A stretch of DNA of 20,342 bases from Clostridia bacterium (GTDB lineage: Bacteria; Bacillota_A; Clostridia; Christensenellales; Aristaeellaceae), in contig JAFQOY010000054.1 in the NCBI GenBank assembly GCA_017412025.1, forward strand, positions 1 through 20,342, in the 5' to 3' direction. The stretch's first letter is position 1. Each line of letters starts with the position of its first letter. Below, in pieces: positions 7,054-15,169 of this stretch. The notes beneath the pieces were generated by a model, which was not told the DNA's origin, searched no databases, and worked only from the letters and a program-made list of their open reading frames with translations. Both the position numbers and the translations under genes were made by a program.

Positions 7054-7141
7054 GATGCAATCACGGCGTGAAAATGATGCGTAACACATCTTTATCCTGC
7101 ATTCTTTCGCTGCCGGCTGAATATAGAGGAGGCTACTGTTT

Positions 7142-8212
7142 ATGGATCGTGTATTCAATTTTGCTCCCGGCCCGTCCATGCTGCCGCTTGAGGTGCTTGA
7201 AAAGGTACAGAAGGACCTGCTCTGCTATGGCAGTACGGGTATGTCCGTCATGGAGATGAGTCATCGATCTAAAATGTATCTTGAGATTTTCGACAAAACC
7301 GTCGCCGATCTGAAGGACGTCATGGGCATTCCGCAGGGGTACAAAGTGCTCTTCCTTCAGGGCGGCGCTACCGCCATGTTCGCCACCGTGCCGCTGAACC
7401 TCATGCAGGGCGGCAAGGCGGATTATATCGATTCCGGCAACTTTGCGCACAACGCGCTGGTGGAAGCGAAGAAGTACGGCGAGGTCGTCGTTGCCGGTTC
7501 CTCCCGTGAGGACAGCTATACCTATATCCCGGAATATACCCTCTCCCCGGATGCAAAGTACGTCCACATCACCACCAACAACACCATCTACGGCACGCGC
7601 TATGACCACGTGCCCGAGACGGGCGATGTGCCTCTGGTGGCCGATATGTCCTCCAACATCCTCTCCGAGGTGTACGACGTCAGCAAGTTCGGCCTGATCT
7701 ATGCCGGCGCGCAAAAGAATGTCGCCCCTGCAGGCGTGACCATCGTGGTCGTACGCGAGGATCTGCTGGGCAACGAAATGCCCTGTACGCCCAAGGTCAT
7801 GAGCCTCAAGAAGATGGCCGACGCGGACAGCATGCTCAACACGCCCAACTGCTTCGGCATCTACGTCGCCGGTCTCACCTTCGAGTGGATCAAGGCGCAG
7901 GGCGGCGTGGCGGCGCTTGAAAAGGTCAACGTCGAGAAGGCCAATCTGCTTTACAATTTCCTTGACGAGAGCAAGCTCTTTACCGGCACGGCGAAAGCCA
8001 AGGACCGCAGCCGCATGAACGTCACCTTCGTCACCGGCGATCCGGAGAAGGACGCGGCGTTTGTCAAGGCCGCTGCGGCGAAGGGTCTGGTCAATCTCAA
8101 GGGCCACCGCATCGTCGGCGGCATGCGCGCGAGCATCTACAACGCCATGCCGATGGAGGGCGTCAAGGCGCTGGTCGACTTCATGAAAGACTTTGAAGCG
8201 GCCAACAAATAA
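7142..8212 (+). CDS. serC: Phosphoserine aminotransferase
   Basis: SerC is the PLP enzyme that turns 3-phosphohydroxypyruvate and glutamate into phosphoserine, the second step of serine synthesis. The 356-residue length is typical (about 360). Visible marks are FAPGPSMLP (7-15), LQGGATAMF (72-80), ADMSSNIL (about 168-174), and the PLP lysine in AGAQKNVAPAG (Lys about 192). The end, IVGGMRASIYNAMP, is also typical of the family. GAGGAGG lies 9 bases before the ATG. It is followed at 119 bases by serA on the same strand, so the two form an operon in the order serC-serA. No serB is present, so the phosphatase must lie elsewhere. Confidence 0.98.
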   Translation: MDRVFNFAPGPSMLPLEVLEKVQKDLLCYGSTGMSVMEMSHRSKMYLEIFDKTVADLKDVMGIPQGYKVLFLQGGATAMFATVPLNLMQGGKADYIDSGNFAHNALVEAKKYGEVVVAGSSREDSYTYIPEYTLSPDAKYVHITTNNTIYGTRYDHVPETGDVPLVADMSSNILSEVYDVSKFGLIYAGAQKNVAPAGVTIVVVREDLLGNEMPCTPKVMSLKKMADADSMLNTPNCFGIYVAGLTFEWIKAQGGVAALEKVNVEKANLLYNFLDESKLFTGTAKAKDRSRMNVTFVTGDPEKDAAFVKAAAAKGLVNLKGHRIVGGMRASIYNAMPMEGVKALVDFMKDFEAANK

Positions 8213-8224
8213 GCACAGAATTCG

Positions 8225-8271
8225 CTTTTCCCTCCGGGGAAGGCGGCGCGGCAGCGGTCGTGCCGGATGAG
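8225..8271 (+). repeat. Hairpin repeat, third copy, between serC and serA
   Basis: It has the same plan as the pair at 4831-4932: an 8/3/8 hairpin (8225-8243), then a variable GGCGCG/CGTGCC stem, ending in CCGGATGAG. It sits inside the operon gap and could reduce serA expression relative to serC or protect the upstream mRNA end. Confidence 0.65.
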
Positions 8272-8331
8272 CTCTCCATCTCAGATGGATGCGGCTTCGT
8301 CTCCAATCATCAACAGAGAGAAGGAACCTCT

Positions 8332-9510
8332 ATGGAATATAAGATCAAAACGCTCAACGCGATTTCTTCTGCGATCTATACGCAGCTGGACAGCAAATAC
8401 AAGGTAGACGACGATATCGCCAACCCGCAGGCGGTGCTCGTGCGCTCCGCATCCATGCACGACATGCCGATCGAGGACAGCGTGCTGTGCATCGCACGCG
8501 CCGGCGCAGGCTACAACAACATCCCCGTGGAAGCATGCTCTGAAAAGGGCGTCTGCGTGTTCAACACCCCGGGCGCCAACGCCAACGCCGTCGCCGAGAT
8601 GGTGCTGGCCGGCATGCTGCTCTCCTGCCGCAATATCGTGGGCGGCATCGAATGGGCGCGCACGCTCAAGGGCAAGGGCGATGAAGTCGGCAAGCTGGTG
8701 GAAAAGGGCAAGAAGGCCTTCGTCGGCCCCGAGCTGCGCGGAAAGACGCTGGGCGTGGTGGGCCTCGGCGCCATCGGCGTGCTGGTGGCCAATGCCGCCG
8801 TGCATCTGGGCATGAATGTCATCGGCTATGACCCGATGATCTCCGTCGAGCACGCGTGGACGCTTTCCCGCCAGGTCAAGCGCGAAAATTCTCTGGACGC
8901 GCTCTTCTCCGAGTGCGACTTCATCACACTGCACGTGCCGCTCAACGACAAGACGAAAAAGATGGTCGGCACCCGTGCGCTGTCCATCTGCCGCAAGGGT
9001 CTGCGCATCATGAACTTTGCGCGCGGCGGCCTGGTAGAGGACGCTGCGCTCATCGACGCGCTGGGCGACGGCCGCGTCACCTGCTATGTGACCGACTTCC
9101 CCTCCGATGCGCTCATCGGGCTTGACGGCGTCATTGCCATCCCGCATCTGGGCGCTTCCACGCCCGAGAGCGAGGAGAACTGCGCCGTGATGGCGGCGGC
9201 GCAGACCCGCGACTTCCTCGAATCCGGCATCATCCGCAACAGCGTGAACCTGCCGGCTATCGACGTCGCGCCGGTCTCCAAGCCGCGCCTGCTGTGTATC
9301 CACGAGAACGTGCCGAACGTCCTGGGTTCCATCACCTCCGCCGTCGCCGGTTTCGGCCTGAACATCTCCGATCTGGTCAACCGTTCCCGCGGAACGATGG
9401 CGGTTTCCGTCGTGGATATGGACGAAATCCCCGCCCGTGCGCAGGATGCGCTCTGCGAGCGCGTGCAGGCCATCGCCGGCATGAAGCGCGTTCGTCTGCT
9501 GGGCGTGTAA
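8332..9510 (+). CDS. serA: D-3-phosphoglycerate dehydrogenase with ACT domain
   Basis: SerA oxidises 3-phosphoglycerate to 3-phosphohydroxypyruvate with NAD, the first step of serine synthesis. The start at 8332 is chosen for the AAGGA just upstream and because the protein then starts at the normal domain; an earlier in-frame ATG at 8260 would run through the repeat. The product has 392 residues, the short clostridial form. Marks are the NAD motif VGLGAIG (143-149), NFARGGL with catalytic Arg231, and PHLGASTPES with His272. The usual Glu of FPxEP is Asp here (FPSDAL, about 259). Residues about 319-392 are an ACT domain (IHENVPNVLGSI), the likely site of serine feedback. It is co-transcribed with serC. 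Confidence 0.95.
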   Translation: MEYKIKTLNAISSAIYTQLDSKYKVDDDIANPQAVLVRSASMHDMPIEDSVLCIARAGAGYNNIPVEACSEKGVCVFNTPGANANAVAEMVLAGMLLSCRNIVGGIEWARTLKGKGDEVGKLVEKGKKAFVGPELRGKTLGVVGLGAIGVLVANAAVHLGMNVIGYDPMISVEHAWTLSRQVKRENSLDALFSECDFITLHVPLNDKTKKMVGTRALSICRKGLRIMNFARGGLVEDAALIDALGDGRVTCYVTDFPSDALIGLDGVIAIPHLGASTPESEENCAVMAAAQTRDFLESGIIRNSVNLPAIDVAPVSKPRLLCIHENVPNVLGSITSAVAGFGLNISDLVNRSRGTMAVSVVDMDEIPARAQDALCERVQAIAGMKRVRLLGV

Positions 9511-9532
9511 TCCGTTTTCTTCAATTAAACAG

Positions 9533-9555
9533 GGGGAAGGGCTCAGCCCTTCCCC
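9533..9555. terminator. Bidirectional terminator between serA and the GH2 gene
   Basis: GGGGAAGGGCT and AGCCCTTCCCC form a perfect inverted repeat around one base, in practice a 9-base stem with a 5-base loop. Moderate T-rich tracts lie on both sides. It covers the last codons and stop of the minus-strand glycosidase and follows serA on the plus strand, so one hairpin serves two convergent genes. Confidence 0.75.
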
Positions 9556-11798
9556 TTGTTCGGTTTCCTGATCTGGTTGAGCTTTTCATTGAGCTCCAGC
9601 AGCTGCTCCTTTGTGAAACGGACGTTGGCCGCGCCCATCAGACCCGTCATCCGGATGACGGTGAAGCCCCCCAGCATCTTCATCATCTCGGGCGTCATGT
9701 CAAACCCCATGATCTTCTTATCCCCGCGCATCATCTGATGCATCAGCCCGGCGAAGAGTTCGTTTCCCTCCTGTGTGGCCAGGATATCGTCCAGCCTGTC
9801 GTTAAGCGAAAAATATCCCTCCCGCTCGGTGATATCAAACCAGTTGAGCACAGCGCCTTTTTCCCGCAGGCGGTATGCCTCGTTAAACGCATCCACCTTC
9901 CGGATGACGCTCTCGTCCCTGCAGTCTCCTGCGGCGGCAGTCAGCCTGCTTACGCCCGCGTTGGGCACGTCAAACCGGAAGAAATGATCGGCGCTCTTCT
10001 TCTTTCCCACGGATTTCCCATTGACGAACAGCTCCGCCTCATCCATATTGGAATATACCGTCACCTTGGTGACTGCCTCCGCGCGGTCAACATACCGTTT
10101 GCCGCAGATATGCACAAACGGCTCGTCCGACAGCCACGCCTTGTACGCATAAAAGGCGTCTTTTTTATATTTCCGGTCAAAGGTCACCAGTCCCTTGTGG
10201 TTCTGTCCGTTTTCTCCGCCCTCTGCGCGGTTGTCCGCGCCGAAGTCAAACATGTTCCACACGTAGGTCGCAAAGAGATACGGGCGCGCAAAGAGCTGCT
10301 TGATCAGTTCCTCATGGTAATACGCCTGATACTCCTCCGTGTAATCGCCCTGCGCCGGATTTGACGTATGCCAGTTCAGTCCCTCGCAGCCGTACTCGGA
10401 TACGCCGACGGGCATATCCGGCAGCTCGCGATGGAACCGGTCAAACCACGGGCCGTTCATCGACACGTCGCCGCCGTACCAGCCGAAGTAGTGATTGTAC
10501 GCAATCACATCCGGAATCTTCAGGTACTGCGCATGCATGTCGCACATGGATACAGCCGCAGCCGCCGTCAGGCGCAGCGGATCCATCTCATGACACAGAT
10601 CATTGAGCGCGCGGTGGTTTTCAATCAGCGCCGGATCCTGCGCGCCCTTCATCGTAATCTCGTTGGAAAGGCCCCAGAATGCGATAGACGGATGGTTGTA
10701 GTTCTGCACGATCAGTTCCCGCATCTGCTGCAGCGTGTTTTCCCTTCCGTCCGGAAGATGCTGGGAAATATAGGGGATCTCCGCCCAGACGACCATGCCG
10801 TACTCGTCGCACAGGTCGTAAAACGCCTGATCATGCTGATAGTGCGCCAGGCGGATGGTGTTTGCGCCCATCTCTGCAATCAGCGCCATATCCTCCCTGT
10901 GATGCTCCGGCGTCAGCGCATTGCCGATTCCCCATCTGTCCTGATGGCGGGAGACGCCGCGCAGCGGATAGCTTTCTCCGTTGAGGAAAAAACCCTCGTC
11001 AGGATCTGCACGGAAGCTTCTGCAGCCAAAGCGCGTCTTTACGCAATCAAGCACCGTATCCCCTTCCAGCAAAGCCGCCTCCGCTGTGTACAGATACGGA
11101 TCCTTCCTGCCGTGCCACAGATGCGCGGCGCTGATGCATGTCTCCCATTCCGTCTGGCTGACCGGCGTCTCCGCCTCCGATACGATCCCGCCGCATGGCG
11201 TTTTGATCGTAAAGCGGATGCGCTGACCCTCCCGCACACCGGACACATACGCCCGGACGCTCACGCGCGCATCCCTTCCCTCAACAACCGGCGTCACCGC
11301 AATGCCCGGCCCGCCGAAATATTGAAGATCAAAATGACTTTCCGGCACGGCGATGAGATTCACGTCCCTGTACAGCCCGCCATAGAACGTAAAGTCCGCC
11401 ATCTGCGGATAAACATGGTCGTTTGCGCTGTTGTCAACGGCGATCACGATCAGCGGCTCACCCTCCCCGCCAAGCGCCTGGGTCACATCGACGCGCCAGG
11501 CCGAGTAGCCGCCGTCGTGCGCGGCAAGCAGATTTCCATCCACATAAACCCTGGCAGAGGAATTGGCTCCGCAGATTTCCATATACAGCCGCCTGCCCTG
11601 CGGAATCTCCTCACGCTCAAGCCGCTTCACATAATAGCATGTTCCCCGATAGTAGTCTCCGCCGCCGTCCTGACCGTCAATCGCATTCCACGTGTGCGGC
11701 AGGCTCACATAGTAGGCAGGCGACGGGATATCCGAAGGGATGGACGGCGCGCCCATCACAAACGCCCATTTCCGGTTCAGGCTGATGATCTCTCTCAT
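9543..11798 (-). CDS. GH2 beta-glycosidase (beta-galactosidase/beta-glucuronidase type)
   Basis: This retaining glycosidase of family GH2 has 751 residues from the start at 11798, where AAGGAGAT lies 8 bases upstream. The order is a sugar-binding jelly roll (about 1-155, with FYGGLYRDV), an immunoglobulin-like domain (about 160-260), then the TIM barrel (about 265-560). The acid/base is Glu380 in WGLSNE and the nucleophile is Glu468 in GVSEYG. NHKG (533-536) resembles the NxK of glucuronidases but also occurs in galactosidases, so the substrate is open. A beta domain with ELFVNGKSVG follows, and then about 115 C-terminal residues that do not belong to the GH2 core and look helical. There is no signal peptide, so the enzyme is cytoplasmic and acts on sugars brought in by the symporter 49 bases upstream. 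Confidence 0.92.
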   Translation of the reverse strand: MREIISLNRKWAFVMGAPSIPSDIPSPAYYVSLPHTWNAIDGQDGGGDYYRGTCYYVKRLEREEIPQGRRLYMEICGANSSARVYVDGNLLAAHDGGYSAWRVDVTQALGGEGEPLIVIAVDNSANDHVYPQMADFTFYGGLYRDVNLIAVPESHFDLQYFGGPGIAVTPVVEGRDARVSVRAYVSGVREGQRIRFTIKTPCGGIVSEAETPVSQTEWETCISAAHLWHGRKDPYLYTAEAALLEGDTVLDCVKTRFGCRSFRADPDEGFFLNGESYPLRGVSRHQDRWGIGNALTPEHHREDMALIAEMGANTIRLAHYQHDQAFYDLCDEYGMVVWAEIPYISQHLPDGRENTLQQMRELIVQNYNHPSIAFWGLSNEITMKGAQDPALIENHRALNDLCHEMDPLRLTAAAAVSMCDMHAQYLKIPDVIAYNHYFGWYGGDVSMNGPWFDRFHRELPDMPVGVSEYGCEGLNWHTSNPAQGDYTEEYQAYYHEELIKQLFARPYLFATYVWNMFDFGADNRAEGGENGQNHKGLVTFDRKYKKDAFYAYKAWLSDEPFVHICGKRYVDRAEAVTKVTVYSNMDEAELFVNGKSVGKKKSADHFFRFDVPNAGVSRLTAAAGDCRDESVIRKVDAFNEAYRLREKGAVLNWFDITEREGYFSLNDRLDDILATQEGNELFAGLMHQMMRGDKKIMGFDMTPEMMKMLGGFTVIRMTGLMGAANVRFTKEQLLELNEKLNQIRKPNKGKG

Positions 11799-11847
11799 GC
11801 TGCTTATCTCCTTTTCAATATCAGTTCCATTCATCCGGCATGACGGT

Positions 11848-13293
11848 TCATTGCCCGCCTGCTTTTTCGGAATCCTTTTGCCCCTCCTCATGCTGCGCAG
11901 CATGCTTTTCCCTGAGCAGGGCCACGTTCTCCTCCACCTGCCGCTTCTTGAGCGGATACCACAGCCAAAGCACCGCCGCCAGCAGCGCAAAACCCACGGC
12001 TGGCACGAGCGTGGAAATCGCAAAGATGCCGCCCAGCACCTGCGGCGTCTGCCCGCCTGATGCGCCGGACACATAGCCAATCAGCGTCAGCAGCCATCCT
12101 GTCGCGCCGGCGGAAACGGCCTGGCCCAGCTTGCGCGCAAAGGAATACAGCGCATAGATCGATCCGTCCTCACGCACGCCGTTGCGGATCTCCGCATAGT
12201 CGATCACATCCGTGATCAGCGCCCAGGAGACCATCGTGAACATGCCAAGCCCCAGCCAGCACAGCCCCTGCAGCGCAACAAACACCCAGACGCTGGCCGG
12301 ACGCAGCACGTACGTCAGCAGACAGATCAGCGCCGCAAAGACATTGGATGCAATGCTGATCTCCGCCTTGCCAAAGCGCGCCGCCAGAGGCTTGGCCAGC
12401 GCGGCGGCAATCAGCATGCCCGCCATCATCAGCAGGGTAGAAGCCGACTGCGCCGTCGCGTTGTTGTAATAGTCGGGATAGATGTAGCCCGCCATGTTCT
12501 GCATCGTCAGCTGTGCCAGCAGCATGACGACGGTCGCCGCGATGATGGAGAGCAGCGCGCGGTTTCCCGCCGCGCTTCTGAGCATATGGAACACGGACGT
12601 CCTGTGCGCGCGCGTCCCATCCGATGCCGCAATCACGCGCTCGCGCGTGAGAAAATAGCACAGCAGGTAGCACGCCACAGCCAGCAGCGAAAACACGCCT
12701 GCGATCTGCGTCACCCTTGCGCCGACGAGCCGCTCCGCGCCGTCCACCTTCTCATACGCAAAAATCGGCAGCGCAAAGCCGATGACCGTCCCCGCCAGCG
12801 CCGCGCCCATGGAGCGGTACGTGGACAGGCTCTGCCTGTCGCCCGGCTCGGGCGATATCGCGGAGGCCATGGAGCCATACGGGATATTGATGGACGTATA
12901 GAAGACCGAACTCCACAGGATGTACGTCACCGCCAGATAAGCCACCCGAAGCCCATAGGCAAGCCCCGATGCGCGGCTCTGATAGATCAGAAACGAGGAC
13001 AGCGCCACCGGAATGCACATCTTGAGAATCCACGGCCTGAATTTGCCGACGCCCGGTTTTGTTTCGCTCCGGTCGCAGATACGCCCCATCGCCACATCGG
13101 TAAATGCGTCCACAAAGCGAGCAATCATCATGATCGTACCGATCACGCCGGCGGAAATGCCAATGGCGTCCGTGTAGAATTTCATGAGGATGGTCGTGGA
13201 AAGAATAAAGGTAAAATCATTGCCGAAATCACCGAACAGATATCCGATCTTGTCCCTGAAGCCAAAGGGAGAAATGCGCTTGCTTTGCGGCAT
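11848..13293 (-). CDS. GPH-family sugar:cation symporter
   Basis: This membrane transporter of the glycoside-pentoside-hexuronide family has 481 residues from the start at 13293, which has AAGGA about 10 bases upstream. The N-terminus has the family's KIGYLFGDFGNDF, and the first cytoplasmic loop has GRICDRSETKPGVGKFRPW, the hallmark loop of GPH proteins. About twelve hydrophobic segments can be read, with a central hydrophilic loop near residue 225 and a charged C-terminal tail (KHAAQHEEGQKDSEK). It is the first gene of an operon with the GH2 glycosidase. Import of an intact beta-galactoside or beta-glucuronide, followed by cytoplasmic cleavage, is the natural reading. No regulator gene or clear promoter is visible in the 100 bases before it. 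Confidence 0.92.
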   Translation of the reverse strand: MPQSKRISPFGFRDKIGYLFGDFGNDFTFILSTTILMKFYTDAIGISAGVIGTIMMIARFVDAFTDVAMGRICDRSETKPGVGKFRPWILKMCIPVALSSFLIYQSRASGLAYGLRVAYLAVTYILWSSVFYTSINIPYGSMASAISPEPGDRQSLSTYRSMGAALAGTVIGFALPIFAYEKVDGAERLVGARVTQIAGVFSLLAVACYLLCYFLTRERVIAASDGTRAHRTSVFHMLRSAAGNRALLSIIAATVVMLLAQLTMQNMAGYIYPDYYNNATAQSASTLLMMAGMLIAAALAKPLAARFGKAEISIASNVFAALICLLTYVLRPASVWVFVALQGLCWLGLGMFTMVSWALITDVIDYAEIRNGVREDGSIYALYSFARKLGQAVSAGATGWLLTLIGYVSGASGGQTPQVLGGIFAISTLVPAVGFALLAAVLWLWYPLKKRQVEENVALLREKHAAQHEEGQKDSEKAGGQ

Positions 13294-13391
13294 GGCCCAT
13301 CGTTCCTTTCTCGTCTTTGGCAATAGCATGACCCGAATCGGGCTTTTCCATCACGCTTTTTCATCCCGCATCGCAGCAAAACAGCAGAATA

Positions 13392-13429
13392 AAAGCAGCA
13401 CGGGCAAACTGCTCTGTCCGTGCTGCTTT
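13392..13429 (-). terminator. Intrinsic terminator of dnaA
   Basis: Just after the dnaA stop the minus strand has AAAGCAGCACGG and CCGTGCTGCTTT as perfect 12-base arms around a 14-base loop, followed by TATT. It ends the dnaA transcript and separates it from the symporter operon on the same strand. Confidence 0.92.
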
Positions 13430-13433
13430 GTCT

Positions 13434-14759
13434 TTACTTTTCAGAAATGATCTTCTTGAGGTCCGCGATGATCGCCTTCATCTCGCCGCCCTCTTCCATC
13501 AGCTTGACCACCTTCTCGCACGAGTTGATGATCGTGGAATGATCGCGGCAGAAGGCGTCGCCGATGCGAGGCAGGGAAAGCCCTGTCATCTCGCGCGTGA
13601 GATAGACGGCCACATGGCGGGCGGTGGCGATCTCCTTCTTGCGGGAGTTGCCGCGCAGCAGCGCCGAGCCCAAGCCGTAGTAATCCGCCACGCACTCGAT
13701 GATCAGATCCGGCGTGATGCGCTTGGGATCGCGCACGACGGCGATGTCGCGCAGCGCGTGCGCAATCACCTCTTCGTCAATCGAACAGCGGTTGAGCTTT
13801 GCATAGGCGTTCACGCGGATGAGAGAGCCTTCCAGCTCGCGGATGTTGCTCTCCACGCGCACGGCAATCAGCTCGAGCATCTCGTCGCTGACGGCGATGC
13901 CTTCGTTCTCCGCCTTCTTGCGCAGGATGGCGATCCGGGTATCCAGATCCGGCTTCTGGATATCCGCAATCAGGCCCCACTCAAAGCGGGAACGGAGCCT
14001 CTCTTCAAGGCGCGCAATCTCCCTCGGCGGCTTATCAGAGGAGATGATGATCTGCTTGCCCGCGCTGTGCAGCGCGTTGAACGTATGGAAGAACTCCTCC
14101 TGCGTGGAATCTCGCCCTGCGATGAACTGGATATCGTCGAGCATCAGCACGTCCACATTGCGGAAGCGCTCGCGGAACTCGACGTTCTTGTTGTTCTTGA
14201 TGGCGGAAACCAGTTCGTTGGTGAACGTCTCGCTGGGCAGGTAGAGCATGCGCATGTTCGGGAAATGATCCTGAATGAAGTGGCCGATGGCGTGCATCAG
14301 GTGCGTCTTGCCAAGGCCGACGCCGCCGTAGAGGAACAGCGGATTGTACGCCATGCCCGGCGCCTCGGCCACCGCCAGCGAAGCAGCGTGCGCAAAGCGG
14401 TTGGAGGAACCGACGACGAACGTCTCAAACGTCGACTTCGGATTGAAGGTGTTCACGCCCTGCATCGGGCGCTGCTCCTCCTTCTTCTGGCTCTCCTGCC
14501 AGGCAATGCGCTCCTTGACGCTCATCAGCTCCACGGTCATCTCATGGCCGGCCGCCTGGGACACCGCCTCCGTAATCAGCGACATATAACGCGGGCGGAT
14601 GGTGTTCTCCATAAAGTCGCTGATCACTTCCAGCGCCAGCTTGTCATCCAGCACATACACCGGCTTGAGCGGCTGATCGATCCACGTATTGAAGGACGTG
14701 ATATTCAGTTCCTCGCGCAGCAGCAGCTTCGCTTTGTCCCAGAGTTCCACATGATCCAT
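13434..14759 (-). CDS. dnaA: Chromosomal replication initiator protein DnaA
   Basis: DnaA binds DnaA boxes at oriC, melts the origin and loads the helicase. The start at 14759 has GGAGG 8 bases upstream and gives 441 residues, the usual size. Domain I is about 1-75, a short linker runs to about 105, and the AAA+ domain follows with Walker A GGVGLGKTH (145-153), Walker B VLMLDDIQF (204-212) and the sensor region IIISSDKPP. The DNA-binding domain IV ends with the signature FCRDHSTIINSC (about 403-414). DnaA boxes and a palindrome lie upstream, so self-control is likely. The gene is alone: dnaN and recF, which usually follow, are absent, and a strong terminator closes the unit. Confidence 0.99.
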   Translation of the reverse strand: MDHVELWDKAKLLLREELNITSFNTWIDQPLKPVYVLDDKLALEVISDFMENTIRPRYMSLITEAVSQAAGHEMTVELMSVKERIAWQESQKKEEQRPMQGVNTFNPKSTFETFVVGSSNRFAHAASLAVAEAPGMAYNPLFLYGGVGLGKTHLMHAIGHFIQDHFPNMRMLYLPSETFTNELVSAIKNNKNVEFRERFRNVDVLMLDDIQFIAGRDSTQEEFFHTFNALHSAGKQIIISSDKPPREIARLEERLRSRFEWGLIADIQKPDLDTRIAILRKKAENEGIAVSDEMLELIAVRVESNIRELEGSLIRVNAYAKLNRCSIDEEVIAHALRDIAVVRDPKRITPDLIIECVADYYGLGSALLRGNSRKKEIATARHVAVYLTREMTGLSLPRIGDAFCRDHSTIINSCEKVVKLMEEGGEMKAIIADLKKIISEK

Positions 14760-14797
14760 CGCGGTATCCTCCATCTTATATCTTGTATCTTTCACCG

Positions 14798-14813
14798 ATG
14801 CTGTATACAGCAT
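14798..14813. promoter_or_regulatory. Perfect 16-bp palindrome in the dnaA leader
   Basis: ATGCTGTATACAGCAT is its own reverse complement. It lies about 40 bases before the dnaA start, and its TATACA could be a -10 hexamer with TTGGGG 17 bases upstream. A dimeric regulator bound here would block dnaA transcription. The regulator family is not identified. Confidence 0.5.
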
Positions 14814-14843
14814 TTTGTGTTTTTCCCCAAATAACAATATGCC

Positions 14844-14913
14844 TGTGGATAAGTTGTGGATATCTGCACCACATCTCACAGTCCATCGGCAGTCTGCACC
14901 GGACTGTGGAAAA
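14844..14913 (-). other. DnaA box group 1 (three boxes)
   Basis: On the minus strand TTATCCACA (14852-14844) is a perfect box, ATATCCACA (14863-14855) is one base off and only 2 bases away, and TTTTCCACA (14913-14905) is one base off. The close pair near the dnaA promoter suggests cooperative binding and autoregulation. Confidence 0.88.
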
Positions 14914-14942
14914 CTTACCCCCGGCAGCGCACCTATCATAGC

Positions 14943-14967
14943 AAAAAAAAGCCCTGTTTTCAAGGCT
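14943..14967 (-). terminator. Terminator inside oriC, for the SDR transcript
   Basis: On the minus strand AGCCTTG-AAAA-CAGGGCT (one G-T pair) is followed by eight T residues. It would stop transcripts arriving from the SDR gene before they enter the dnaA promoter and the first DnaA box group. Confidence 0.75.
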
Positions 14968-15002
14968 CTTTTCGGGCAGTCTGTTTTTTGCGAAAATGCA
15001 GT

Positions 15003-15044
15003 TTATCCACAGGTCTCCTGCTGACCGGCTTCCATTTATCCACA
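15003..15044 (+). other. DnaA box group 2 (two perfect boxes)
   Basis: TTATCCACA occurs at 15003-15011 and again at 15036-15044 on the plus strand, 33 bases apart, about three helical turns, so both face the same side of the DNA. They point toward the AT-rich stretch at 15061-15160. Confidence 0.9.
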
Positions 15045-15169
15045 ACATCCTGTGGTCTGTGTATACATCACTACACAATATTTACCCTGTTTCGGGGCTT
15101 TTCCGTCATTTTTCGCACAATTCTGTGTACAGATATCTGAAAGATTCAAAAAGAAAAATCTGCCGTGGA

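Larger units (their letters stand above)
14760..15169. other. oriC: Likely chromosomal origin of replication (oriC)
   Basis: This 410-bp gap upstream of dnaA holds five DnaA boxes. Three (14844-14913) read on the minus strand and two (15003-15044) on the plus strand. The stretch 15061-15160 is clearly AT-rich (about 35 percent GC by hand count, against about 60 percent around it) and could be the unwinding element. A minus-strand terminator (14943-14967) sits between the two box groups. Box clustering next to dnaA is the standard mark of oriC in Bacillota. A plasmid origin is unlikely given the housekeeping genes around it. Confidence 0.85.

Noticed and set aside
7068..7259. Small plus-strand frame of 63 codons overlapping the start of serC, considered as a leader peptide
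   Set aside because: No ribosome binding site, no run of serine codons and no attenuator hairpin before serC.
8260..8331. Upstream in-frame ATG at 8260 as the serA start
   Set aside because: The extra 24 codons cross the hairpin repeat and lack homology to SerA; a ribosome binding site precedes 8332.
10368..11843. Plus-strand open frame of 491 codons opposite the GH2 gene
   Set aside because: A mirror frame of a real gene with biased composition and no start signal.
13428..14834. Plus-strand open frame of 468 codons opposite dnaA
   Set aside because: Composition rich in His, Arg, Ala and Leu, as expected of an antisense frame; dnaA is certain.
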